NCBI GenBank assembly: GCA_035712365.1
Contig: DASTAW010000008.1
Coordinates: forward strand, 224,842 to 288,841
Direction: 5' to 3'
Length of the DNA: 64,000 nt
Source of the DNA: Terriglobia bacterium
Lineage (GTDB): Bacteria; Acidobacteriota; Terriglobia; UBA7540
The position numbers and the translations under genes are program-made. Below the pieces are notes generated by a model. The model did not search any database, was not told the origin of the DNA, and saw nothing but the letters and a program-made list of their open reading frames with translations. Numbering within the stretch: position 1 is the first letter of the stretch; every line of letters begins with the position of its first letter. Positions 1 through 8,152 of the stretch are shown here, piece by piece.

Positions 1-202
1 CAATGGTTACCCCCAGGGTCCCTGCGGCCTCACCCGCCTGGCTGACCGCAATCTCAAATGTCCTGCCGTCAACCGTCAACACACGCCGGTAAACCGCGCC
101 GTCCCAGCGATCAATAAGATTGCCTGGCCGTCGCTGGAGCGCCCACGCGGTCAGGTCAAGGCGAAAAGGATGAACGGGTTGGAGTAGAAATTTGGCCGCC
201 AT
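1..202 (-). CDS. AlkA-like DNA-3-methyladenine glycosylase, N-terminal fragment
   Basis: The reading frame starts at an ATG at 200-202, behind a GAGG-like ribosome site, and stays open to the left edge, so 67 codons are visible. The N-terminus carries PFRLDLTAW (about residues 12-20) and DRWDGAVYRRV (31-41). That pattern is typical of the N-terminal domain of AlkA-type base-excision glycosylases, which remove alkylated bases from DNA. It overlaps the end of the upstream methyltransferase gene by 47 bp, so the two are probably translated from one message. The catalytic helix-hairpin-helix domain would lie outside the window, so activity cannot be judged. The family call rests only on the N-terminal motif. 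Confidence 0.6.
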   Translation of the reverse strand, partial: MAAKFLLQPVHPFRLDLTAWALQRRPGNLIDRWDGAVYRRVLTVDGRTFEIAVSQAGEAAGTLGVTI

Positions 203-1193
203 ATCCTCGTAGCGCTTTCGCTGCCTGGACGACTGACTTCAGCTTGGCAATAGCTTCTTCGACGGTTCGAGTCTTCAGGCCGCAATCCGGGTCCACCCAG
301 ACATTCTGGAGAGGCAAAACCTCAAGACCGTGCCTCAGTCGTTCCTCAGCAACCGCGGGGCCCTCGACCAGATGCGAGTGAACATCCACGACGCCGTAGC
401 TGATATCTTTGGTGAAGGGCGTCTTTCTGAAAAGCGGGAGCAGGCCGGCCCGGCTGTTTGACATTTCGAGATCGAAATTGTCAACGCCCAGGTCGAGCAT
501 CTTGGGATAAATGCTTTCAAAGTCCCCGTAGCAAATATGGGTGATGAAGTACGCGGGTAAATCGGAGGTCACAATTTTCATCGCTTCGATTGCCAGAGCC
601 AGTTCTTCTGGCCGAGCAGAAATTGCGGGCTCGTCGATTTGGACAATCTTGCATCCTGCACCGATCAGGCCTTCGGCCTCCTGGCGCACCGCCGCAGCGA
701 GCGCCAGGCAAGCCTCACGTCGACTGGGGTAGAACTCATTGAACGACCAATCCATGAGCGTGTAGGGTCCGGTCAGCACGCCCTTGACAGGCCTCGCTGT
801 CAGGCCCTGTGCATAGCTCCACCACTCCACGGTTATCGGGTCTCCTGGTATCACCTCGCCGACAATGATTGGCTTGTGATAATAGCGGTTGCCGTAAGAG
901 CGCACCAGACCGCCGCCTTCAAACCCCGAAAGGTGTTCCGCAAAATAGGCGACCATGTCACTGCGATACATCTCACCGTCCACAAGGACATCCAAACCCA
1001 GTTCTTCCTGCTTTCGGATCCACCATTTGACTGCCGCCCTTTCGGCCTCCCTTAACTCTTCGTGGGAGATATTTCCTCGCGCGAAATCCGCGCGGGCTTT
1101 GAGAAGAGCTTCCGGCTTGGGAAGGCTTCCGACCGCCGTGGTGGGCAGCAGGGGCAGATCGACCCTCAGTTCACTTAGTTTGGAGCGGCTCAT
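156..1193 (-). CDS. Core MetE-like (cobalamin-independent) methionine synthase
   Basis: This 345-residue protein has the UROD/MetE-like barrel and corresponds to the C-terminal catalytic half of MetE; there is no N-terminal half. The zinc ligands expected for thiolate activation are present: HIC (H219, C221), a glutamate in NFDLEMSN (E243) and the late cysteine in DPDCGLKTR (C304). IQIDEP-type and TGPYTL motifs also fit the family. It probably methylates homocysteine or another thiol. Short core-MetE proteins often use a methyl donor other than polyglutamyl folate, so the donor is open. Its ATG overlaps the stop of the upstream paralogue by 4 bp, which implies translational coupling. Confidence 0.8.
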   Translation of the reverse strand: MSRSKLSELRVDLPLLPTTAVGSLPKPEALLKARADFARGNISHEELREAERAAVKWWIRKQEELGLDVLVDGEMYRSDMVAYFAEHLSGFEGGGLVRSYGNRYYHKPIIVGEVIPGDPITVEWWSYAQGLTARPVKGVLTGPYTLMDWSFNEFYPSRREACLALAAAVRQEAEGLIGAGCKIVQIDEPAISARPEELALAIEAMKIVTSDLPAYFITHICYGDFESIYPKMLDLGVDNFDLEMSNSRAGLLPLFRKTPFTKDISYGVVDVHSHLVEGPAVAEERLRHGLEVLPLQNVWVDPDCGLKTRTVEEAIAKLKSVVQAAKALRGYGGQISTPTRSSFSP

Positions 1194-2248
1194 GGCGCCT
1201 CGCCAAGGATGGACTTCTTGAGCGAAGTCAAATGCCGGAGCTTCAACCGCGCCCGGTCACGCGGGAGATATTCAAGACTGCAAGACGTGGTCAAATAACT
1301 TCGCTCCGCCTCGACGCGCGCAAGCATACGCTCGATGCTGCGCGCCGTCGAGGCATGGTCTTCGAGCCTTGTATTCCGCCCGTCAAGCACGCCAAATCCG
1401 ATTGCTTTCGTACTGCCTTCCTTCTCAATCACGTGCGGAAGTTCGGGGCTGTACGTAAAATCCAGAACGAGCGTTTGAACGGGAAAGGCTTGAAGTTCGA
1501 CATAGACAGACGCCGCATCCGCAAAATACACGGCCAGCGCGAGTTCCGCCTGTCCTTTTCGAGATGCAATCAGACCGAGGGCTTCACGAGCCAACGCCAT
1601 GTCGCGCGGATGCCTCGGCAGGGCCGGCTCATCCACTTGGATCAGCTTCGCTCCCGAAGAAGCGAGTCTGGCAACTTCCGCCGCCAGCGCCTGGGCATAA
1701 CCCATAATGAGACCGTCTTTGTTCGCCGATCCGTTGTCACAGATTGACAGGCTTGCGAGCGTGTATGGTCCTGTCACGACCGGCTTGACGGGTTGTATCG
1801 ACCTGTGCGCCGCCCACTGGAACTCCTCTACAATAAGCGGCTGGGTCTGTTCGATTCTTCCGCGAACAAGCGGCTGACGAAAGTAGAAATTCGTATCAAA
1901 AAACCTCAGCAAACCGTTGGTATGTACACCCTGGAGTTTTCCGGCAAGGTGGGAAACCGGGTCGTTCCATCGGATTTGTCCATCCGTAAGGATATCGATG
2001 CCCGCCTTCTGCTGGTCCTCTAGGGCGAGCAATACGAGCTGATTTTCGGCGGCGCGAACATCGGCGTCAGTCCTTTCGCCGCGATCATGCTGCGCGATTG
2101 TGCGGCGCAGCGCTTGCTCGTCGGCGCTGTCGCCTATGCGTGGGTAGCCGCTGTGAGTAAGCGTAAGAAGTTCCATACTGTGGCTCGGCATCTGGACCGC
2201 AGGTAGGGCTCGCACGGCCGTTTCATGCTCTTGCGGCCGGTCCGCCAT
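1190..2248 (-). CDS. Core MetE-like paralogue lacking the HxC zinc pair
   Basis: This 352-residue paralogue of the following gene keeps the barrel landmarks (SGYPRIGD near residue 33, TGPYTLAS near 159, LIQVDEPALP near 202) and the late cysteine (TSCSLEYLPR, C323). Where the neighbour has HIC it reads VYFADA (about 240-245), so two of the usual zinc ligands appear to be missing. It may have lost methyl transfer to homocysteine, or may act as a partner or on another substrate. The start could be 2248 or the internal ATG at 2176, where the conserved MELLTLTHSGYPRIG begins. The 4-bp overlap shows a two-gene operon. Confidence 0.75.
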   Translation of the reverse strand: MADRPQEHETAVRALPAVQMPSHSMELLTLTHSGYPRIGDSADEQALRRTIAQHDRGERTDADVRAAENQLVLLALEDQQKAGIDILTDGQIRWNDPVSHLAGKLQGVHTNGLLRFFDTNFYFRQPLVRGRIEQTQPLIVEEFQWAAHRSIQPVKPVVTGPYTLASLSICDNGSANKDGLIMGYAQALAAEVARLASSGAKLIQVDEPALPRHPRDMALAREALGLIASRKGQAELALAVYFADAASVYVELQAFPVQTLVLDFTYSPELPHVIEKEGSTKAIGFGVLDGRNTRLEDHASTARSIERMLARVEAERSYLTTSCSLEYLPRDRARLKLRHLTSLKKSILGEAP

Positions 2249-2281
2249 GCACCTGATGGTCAGAACGATTTCCCTGGCCCG

Positions 2282-3034
2282 CTAATCACCGGCACGCTTT
2301 TCTGCCAAGGCGGCCGTGTCTTCCAAGGCCACGGCGCGTGGAAAAAGAATATTGTTCTCAAGATGGACGTGTTGGTGCATGTCGCTCTCAAAGGCCCTTA
2401 GTCCTACGTAAAGCACTCGGTAGCTGTCGCAGCCATCCGGCGGGAGCCGGTAATCCCCGCTTAGCTTGCGCATTTCGAGCAGCGCGGCGCCCGCGTTGTC
2501 ATGCTCAAGCACCATCATCCGCACCGGGTTCTGAACGGTCCCGAACGGCGGCCGGGGAAAGGATTTTCCCTGGGTCAGCGCCTCCTCCAGCCGTGCAATG
2601 TAAGGAAACAAGGTCTGTTCTTCTTTCACCAAGTGCATCAGAAGTTCCCTGCTCAGTCCCGAAAACAGGCCCCGGACGAGGTGCAATTCGGGATGATTCT
2701 GTCCGTGCACTTGGCTGACTTTTGCGAGCAGAGGTTCGAGGCGCGAGACCTCCTGCCGGCAGAAAGTGTGATGCCTTTGCACAATGTGGTTCATCAAGTT
2801 TGCCAGCGGCTCCTGGCCCCAGTCGGTGGCCCCGGTGTCGGCCGGGGCTGCGCTCCTGGCGGCTTCAAGCGACTGCAAAACTTCCCGCACAGGCCGGCCG
2901 GCCGCCTGACATGCGTCTTCCAGATTCTTGTCGCCGCCACAGCAGTAGTCAATGCCCAACCGCTCGAAAACGGGCACGGAGGCGGGTATTTCGAGCACGA
3001 TTTCTTTTACCGTCCTGCTTGCATCGATTTCCAT
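2282..3034 (-). CDS. RIC-family iron-sulfur cluster repair di-iron protein (ScdA/YtfE type)
   Basis: This 250-residue cytoplasmic protein has two recognisable parts. The N-terminal DUF542/ScdA_N segment contains FERLGIDYCCGG (about residues 24-35). A hemerythrin-like helical domain follows, with histidines and glutamates at HIVQRHH, HLVKEEQ and LEHD that would hold a di-iron centre. RIC proteins repair Fe-S clusters damaged by nitric oxide or oxidants. The ATG at 3034 is preferred because an AGGGAG ribosome site lies just upstream and family homology begins there, although the frame is open further 5'. It lies 160 bp downstream of a redoxin gene on the same strand, consistent with a stress unit. 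Confidence 0.88.
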   Translation of the reverse strand: MEIDASRTVKEIVLEIPASVPVFERLGIDYCCGGDKNLEDACQAAGRPVREVLQSLEAARSAAPADTGATDWGQEPLANLMNHIVQRHHTFCRQEVSRLEPLLAKVSQVHGQNHPELHLVRGLFSGLSRELLMHLVKEEQTLFPYIARLEEALTQGKSFPRPPFGTVQNPVRMMVLEHDNAGAALLEMRKLSGDYRLPPDGCDSYRVLYVGLRAFESDMHQHVHLENNILFPRAVALEDTAALAEKRAGD

Positions 3035-3195
3035 GTTCGTCTGCTCCCTATTCCAGACCGCCTTCAGCCGAGTCTGGTATCTGAATTTCGTCCTGCTTAA
3101 GCATGAAGCATTCCGGGAATTATCCCCATGACTAAAGTCACTTCCCGGCGCTCGCGTCGCGCCCACATATCCTATGTGGGCCACTCTGAGACGCC

Positions 3196-3669
3196 TCACT
3201 CAGGGCATTCCAGATTGATGTAGCGGACCCATTCGAGAATATCGCGCGCGAAACTCGAACGCTGCGATTCTGCCGGGCGAGACACATCGCGTAGTTCGCC
3301 GAAGCGGTCAATGACGCAAACGGCCGGGAAACAATGCCGCTCCGATGATCGGACCCCGAAAAGTTCGTGGGCACGCCTCTCTTTGTCCGGAAGAACGGGG
3401 AACAACGGGTTGCAACTGCGCTCGAGGTCTTCAGCCTCATCGCCAGCGCCGTGGACCAGGGCGAAGACTTCCGCCTCTTCGGCTGCAAACTCCGCGTACA
3501 GCTCTGAAACCAGGCGCACCACCCATCGAACTGATGCCGAGTTACCCGCCCCGCAAAAAATCAGAATCAGATTGCGCTTGCCCCGGTAATCGGACACCCG
3601 AACCCACGTTCCCGCTGTAGAAAGCAAGGTGAATTCCGGTACGATTTGGCCCACCAAAGGTTGCGGCAT
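3196..3669 (-). CDS. Redoxin (AhpC/TSA-like) protein without the canonical peroxidatic Cys
   Basis: This 157-residue thioredoxin-fold protein begins MPQPLVGQIVPEFTLLS, a typical AhpC/TSA opening, followed by a strand ending LILIFCGAGN. In classic peroxiredoxins the peroxidatic Cys lies about eight residues after the conserved Phe. Here that stretch is FCGAGNSASV, with no Cys at that place; the only nearby Cys follows the Phe directly. Other cysteines occur at SCNP, RHCFP and LECPE. The family fold is fairly clear but the enzymatic activity is not. The ATG at 3669 has a strong GGGGAGG site 8 nt upstream. It is transcribed towards the Fe-S repair gene and divergently from the DUF488 gene. Confidence 0.7.
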   Translation of the reverse strand: MPQPLVGQIVPEFTLLSTAGTWVRVSDYRGKRNLILIFCGAGNSASVRWVVRLVSELYAEFAAEEAEVFALVHGAGDEAEDLERSCNPLFPVLPDKERRAHELFGVRSSERHCFPAVCVIDRFGELRDVSRPAESQRSSFARDILEWVRYINLECPE

Positions 3670-3754
3670 AATGTGGCCCTCCCCAAATGTTAGTATGATT
3701 TGAATTGGTTTTTCCAGTAGCAGTATGGTCATGAAAGGCGGACACGCGGCAACC

Positions 3755-4300
3755 ATGGAGCAAGAGCCGCTGGTTATCTACACGATTGGCCATTCGACCC
3801 GCGCGCTGCCTGCATTCCTCGAATTATTGCACGGCCACGGAATCAAGCAGCTTGTGGACGTCCGCACCATTCCCCGTTCGCGCAAGAACCCGCAGTACAA
3901 CGCCGATAGCCTCCCGCAGGCTCTCCGCGAAGCTCAAATCCGATACGCCCACCTTGCCACGCTGGGCGGGTTGCGACGCGCGACGCGCGATTCGGTCAAC
4001 ACGGGATGGAGGAACGCATCCTTCCGCGGTTTCGCCGACTACATGCGCGGGTCAGAATTCGAGAAGGGACTGGAGCGACTGATAGAACTGGGTTCGGCGC
4101 GGCCAGCAGCTTTCATGTGTGCTGAGGCTGTCCCGTGGCGCTGCCATCGCTCGCTGATCGCAGACGCGCTTGTCGTGCGGGGTATCCACGTCAGGCATAT
4201 CCTCAGCGCCACTCAAGTCCGGGAGCACACGCTGACGTCGTTCGCCGAAGTAAAGGAGGGGCGAATTTCATATCCCGAAAGCCCCGGCCCCTCGGCGTAG
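3755..4300 (+). CDS. DUF488 family protein
   Basis: The protein shows the DUF488 signature from end to end: IYTIGHSTR near the start, LVDVRTIPRSRKNPQ (about 32-46), and the C-terminal MCAEAVPWRCHRSLIADAL. The conserved Cys/His cluster there suggests a metal or nucleotide site, but the biochemical role of the family is not established. The chosen ATG begins MEQEPLVIYTIGHS; in-frame ATGs at 3725 and 3731 would add up to ten residues. None has a clear ribosome site. It is divergent from the redoxin gene with only about 55-85 bp between starts, so promoters may be shared or overlapping. Confidence 0.8.
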   Translation: MEQEPLVIYTIGHSTRALPAFLELLHGHGIKQLVDVRTIPRSRKNPQYNADSLPQALREAQIRYAHLATLGGLRRATRDSVNTGWRNASFRGFADYMRGSEFEKGLERLIELGSARPAAFMCAEAVPWRCHRSLIADALVVRGIHVRHILSATQVREHTLTSFAEVKEGRISYPESPGPSA

Positions 4301-4443
4301 TGCCGTGATACGATCGATGGATATCACAGCGATTCGCTTCCACGTGGCACAACCGCTTGATGAAAACTGGCCAGGGCTGAACTATACTGATGGCCGCCGG
4401 GACCGAGTCCGCGTGACGGCGAAATCATTGTGGAGTTCTAACC

Positions 4444-6528
4444 GTGGAACGTCGGGAATTCATCAGAGATCTGCTGCTTGCGGGCGGAGCGCTGGCCTGC
4501 CGCCCCGGGCTCGAGCTTGCGGGCCCTGCGCCGCCGGCTGCCAACGCGGTCAAGCGCGTTCTGGTCGCCTTCACCTGTCATCTGGACGTGGGTTTCACCA
4601 ATACGCAGGCGGCTGTCATCGCAAAATACTTTGATCAGTATTATCCTGCCGCCATGCAGACTGCGAATACTCTACGGGACGGGAGTGACGATCGCTATAT
4701 TTGGTCAACGGGCTCCTGGCTGCTTTACGAATACCTTGAGCACCTCACTGGCGCAGCACAATCGCGGGCCGAACAGGCGATTGGGAGGGGCGACATGGCC
4801 TGGTACGCCGTGCCCTTCAACCTGGAAACCGAGATGCTTGACCGCTCGATGCTCGAAGGCGCAATGGGAATCTCAAGGGCGCTCGACTGGCGCTTCGGTA
4901 AGTCCACAGTCGGCGCAAAGATGAGCGATGTCCCGGGCCACACTCGCGGGCTGGTGGCGCCGTTTGCCGCAAACGGCGTGAAGCTGCTCGACATTGGAGT
5001 CAATGGCGCGAGCACCGTGCCCGAAGTTCCGCCGCTATTCGTCTGGAAGGAGCCCCAGGGCGCGTCGATTACCATGATGTACCACCATGGCTACGGCGGT
5101 GTCCTCCAGGTCCCGGGCTCGGACCTGGCGGTGGCAATCGACGTTCGAAACGACAACGCTGGTCCGCATTCCGTCGCGCAAGTGAAGAAAATCTACACCG
5201 GCCTGCGAAAGCAATTCCCCAACGCAAAAGTGAGCGCCGCCAATCTCAGCGAAATCGCTCTGGCCGTTGAACCCTATAAGGCCAACCTGCCGGTGGTGAC
5301 CCAGGAGATCGGCGACACCTGGATTTACGGGGTGGCCAGCGACCCGGTGAAAGTGGCACGGTATCGTGGAGTGATGCGCATGCGCAAGCAGTGGCTCGCC
5401 GAGGGTAAGTTCAAACCTGGCGATTCGACGGACCTCCGCCTGTTGCAGCACCTGCTGCTTCCTCCCGAACACACGTGGGGAGTTGATACAAAGCGGCTAA
5501 AGGATTACGTGCATTACACTCCGAAAGCGCTTGCCAGGGTGGTTGACGGTCCGCGGTTTCGATGGGCGGAAGACAGTTGGGCGGAAAAGCGGAAAGACAT
5601 TGACCAGGCGGTCCAGAGTCTGCCGGCTGCCTTGCGGAGCGAGGCCCTGGCCCGCCTTCGCGCCCTCGAACCGAAGGCCCCCGACAGAACCCGACTCAGC
5701 CCGTACGCCGCAGGTTCAGAATTCGAAACGACCCATTACACTGTTGCCCTCGATCCCGAAACCGGCGCTATCCATCGGCTGCGCCTCAAAGACGGAGGCC
5801 GGGACTGGGCTTCAGCAGATCATCCGCTGGGATTGTTCGCCTATCAGACCCTTTCGGCGAAGGACTATGAAGATTATCGCGCCGCCTATATCATTGCGAA
5901 GACGTGGTGGGCTCCGATGGACTTCGGCAAGCCTGGCATCGAGAAGTTCGGCGCCGAGAGTCGCGTGTGGCTGCCGCGAGTGGCCGGGTGCTGGGCCGGC
6001 AAAGACGGCGACGGTTTTCGGATTGTCACTGAACTGCAAATCACCGACGCCGAAGCCGAGCGCGCTGATCGAGTCGCTTGGCCGAAGCAGATTTACCTTG
6101 ACCTTCTCTTCTCTGACTCAGAACCCGCAGCCCACGTGGACTTCACCTGTCTCGGAAAGGCCGCCAATCGCCTGCCGGAAGCGATGTGGCTCAGCTTTCT
6201 GCCAAAGGCGCCGGAACAGCAAGGATGGACGCTCGATAAAGTCGACCAGCAGATTTCTCCCTTCGACGTGGTGAAGGGCGGCAATCGTCACATGCACGCG
6301 GTCACCAGCGGCATCTACTACAAAGATTCGCATGGAAGTTTTACGATCGAGACACTGGACGCGCCGGCGGTGGCGCTGGGCGAGCGGTCGCCGATTTTCT
6401 ACTCGACCGACCAGCCTGACATCACGAAGGGATTTCACTTCAGCCTGTTCAATAACGCCTGGGGCACAAACTATATCCAGTGGTTTGGAGAGGACACGCG
6501 GTTCCGGTTCATTCTGAGGGCGACGTGA
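4444..6528 (+). CDS. Exported GH38-like protein (DUF5054 family)
   Basis: This 694-residue protein opens with a Tat-type leader (ERREFIRDLLLAGGALAC), so it is probably exported folded. The catalytic-type domain begins VAFTCHLDVGFTNTQ (about 41-55), resembling the HxDxGW/F entry motif of GH38 alpha-mannosidases, with SDVPGHTRG near residue 160 and QEIGDTWIYG near 285. The C-terminal half is rich in beta strands, as in GH38 proteins. I recognise the DUF5054 pattern, a family related to GH38 with no firmly known substrate; a role in glycan degradation is inferred. The start is GTG with a GGAG site 8 nt upstream. Genes for an M81 protein, a sugar porter and a PfkB kinase follow on the opposite strand. 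Confidence 0.72.
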   Translation: MERREFIRDLLLAGGALACRPGLELAGPAPPAANAVKRVLVAFTCHLDVGFTNTQAAVIAKYFDQYYPAAMQTANTLRDGSDDRYIWSTGSWLLYEYLEHLTGAAQSRAEQAIGRGDMAWYAVPFNLETEMLDRSMLEGAMGISRALDWRFGKSTVGAKMSDVPGHTRGLVAPFAANGVKLLDIGVNGASTVPEVPPLFVWKEPQGASITMMYHHGYGGVLQVPGSDLAVAIDVRNDNAGPHSVAQVKKIYTGLRKQFPNAKVSAANLSEIALAVEPYKANLPVVTQEIGDTWIYGVASDPVKVARYRGVMRMRKQWLAEGKFKPGDSTDLRLLQHLLLPPEHTWGVDTKRLKDYVHYTPKALARVVDGPRFRWAEDSWAEKRKDIDQAVQSLPAALRSEALARLRALEPKAPDRTRLSPYAAGSEFETTHYTVALDPETGAIHRLRLKDGGRDWASADHPLGLFAYQTLSAKDYEDYRAAYIIAKTWWAPMDFGKPGIEKFGAESRVWLPRVAGCWAGKDGDGFRIVTELQITDAEAERADRVAWPKQIYLDLLFSDSEPAAHVDFTCLGKAANRLPEAMWLSFLPKAPEQQGWTLDKVDQQISPFDVVKGGNRHMHAVTSGIYYKDSHGSFTIETLDAPAVALGERSPIFYSTDQPDITKGFHFSLFNNAWGTNYIQWFGEDTRFRFILRAT

Positions 6529-6565
6529 TTCTCTCTGTCCGGGCGTGTTTTGGCCCAGGCAGCGA

Positions 6566-8113
6566 CTACGCCTTTCGCGGTGACCGCGCGGAGACCACAA
6601 CAAAGGGCTTCCATTTCAGGTCCGGCTGGAAGGGATAGCTGGGAATCCGGTGGTAATTGGTTAGGTTCACTATGTCCTGGTCGACAGATCCTTCAGTGAG
6701 GGCCATGAGGTTGGGATTGGCGATTTTGTTAATTTCAGGCTCCAGATAACCGGCCTTGACCACAATAATCTTGAATCTGGTGGGTTCGAGTCCCAGCGAC
6801 GTAAAATCCTTGATATAGTGGAAAGGACGCCGCCGCTCTGTCAGGACCACCGAGATTCCTTCAGTCTCAATCACGGCTTGCCGGCCGAGCGGGTCGTCCC
6901 TGTGCGACAGAAATTGCACTCGAGCTCTGGCGTGTACGGGCTTGCTGGCGTTGGGGTCAAGGGTTGCGCCAATGTTAAGCGGGACGGTTCGGCCCGCACC
7001 GGCCCGATAACAGGCATCGGTGGCAGGCTTGTCGCAGATGCCGGCGATCACCACACTGCGGACGTGGCGCTGGAGCAGCGCCGCCAGCACGTCCGCGCGA
7101 TCATCGGTACCGCCGGCGGTCGGGTTGTCTCCCGAATCGGAAATCACCACCGGATGCGTTTGCAGACTCACTGCTTTATCGATGACTTCATCGAGCGGTC
7201 CCGTGGGCACGCCGAACTGGAACTCCTTTCTAGCGTCCCAGTATTGCTGCGCGAGCGATAGAGCATCTTTCTTTAGCGCGGCGGGCTGCGTGCCGGTGAG
7301 AACGGCGCTGGCCGTACACTTCGGCTCGTCGGCCCACACGTATCCTACCAACAGCGAAGCGTCCAGCACGCCCGGTTGGGCATTAATGCCGGGCAGTTGC
7401 GCCCATAACCGCTTGGCAGGCTGGTAGCGCGTGCTGCTGCGCTCGCCCGGCATCAGCACCGGAATGGGTGACCAGACCAGGGTGGGGCGAATACGCTGAT
7501 CGAGACAACGGACCAGCATGTCGCAGGCGCGCTGCGTGGTTTCCTCGCGGTCAATGTGCGGGGCCGTCCGGTAGGCTGAAAGCATGTCCAGACTGTCGAT
7601 GATTCGATGGCTGAGGCTTCCGTGCAGGTCAAAGCTGGCGGTAATGAGGCAGCCCTTGCCAACCACTTCCCGGGCGGAAGCAATCCAGTCACCGTCGCCG
7701 TCCTGCATGCCTTCTACTGACATGGCGCCGTGCATGGCAAGATAGAGGCCGTCCAGTGGGAGCAGCGCTTTGACACGATCGAGAAATTCAGACTTCAGCT
7801 TCTGATATGTCTTCGCTTCCACCGCACCGCCGGGCACGGCGTCAGCCAGCAGGGTGGGCTGGAAGGGATAAGGATATTTCTTCAACATGCTGAAGAACGG
7901 CATGTCCGCCAGCGTCTGTCCCCGGCTTACGGCAAAATCCTCCGTGCGGGTGAGAATGGGCGTGTAAGTGCTGCACTCAATTCGAATGCCACCAAAGGCC
8001 ACGCGTTTGGGTTCCGCGCCACCGCCGGCTTGAGGCGCCGCGAAGCCTGCCAATGGAGCGCCCAATGCCGCCATCGCTGTGGTTTTCAAAAACGCTCTGC
8101 GTTTCAAGTTCAT
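6566..8113 (-). CDS. M81 family metallopeptidase (MlrC-like), Tat-exported
   Basis: This 515-residue protein has a Tat leader (LKRRAFLKTTAMAALGA). It carries the M81/MlrC pattern: FGGIRIECSTYTP (about 40-52), LYLAMHGAMSVEG (about 124-136), ASFDLHGSLSHR (about 159-170) and a C-terminal DSGDNPTAGGTDD. MlrC is the third peptidase of microcystin breakdown, but most homologues occur in bacteria that never meet microcystin, so the real substrate is unknown. Histidines and aspartates in the HGAM and DLHG motifs are candidate zinc ligands. It is the last gene of a probable three-gene minus-strand unit, 39 bp after the sugar porter. Confidence 0.82.
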   Translation of the reverse strand: MNLKRRAFLKTTAMAALGAPLAGFAAPQAGGGAEPKRVAFGGIRIECSTYTPILTRTEDFAVSRGQTLADMPFFSMLKKYPYPFQPTLLADAVPGGAVEAKTYQKLKSEFLDRVKALLPLDGLYLAMHGAMSVEGMQDGDGDWIASAREVVGKGCLITASFDLHGSLSHRIIDSLDMLSAYRTAPHIDREETTQRACDMLVRCLDQRIRPTLVWSPIPVLMPGERSSTRYQPAKRLWAQLPGINAQPGVLDASLLVGYVWADEPKCTASAVLTGTQPAALKKDALSLAQQYWDARKEFQFGVPTGPLDEVIDKAVSLQTHPVVISDSGDNPTAGGTDDRADVLAALLQRHVRSVVIAGICDKPATDACYRAGAGRTVPLNIGATLDPNASKPVHARARVQFLSHRDDPLGRQAVIETEGISVVLTERRRPFHYIKDFTSLGLEPTRFKIIVVKAGYLEPEINKIANPNLMALTEGSVDQDIVNLTNYHRIPSYPFQPDLKWKPFVVVSARSPRKA

Positions 8114-8152
8114 TCCCCCCTTGCCCGGCAGATGAACCGCTGCGCAGATTGC

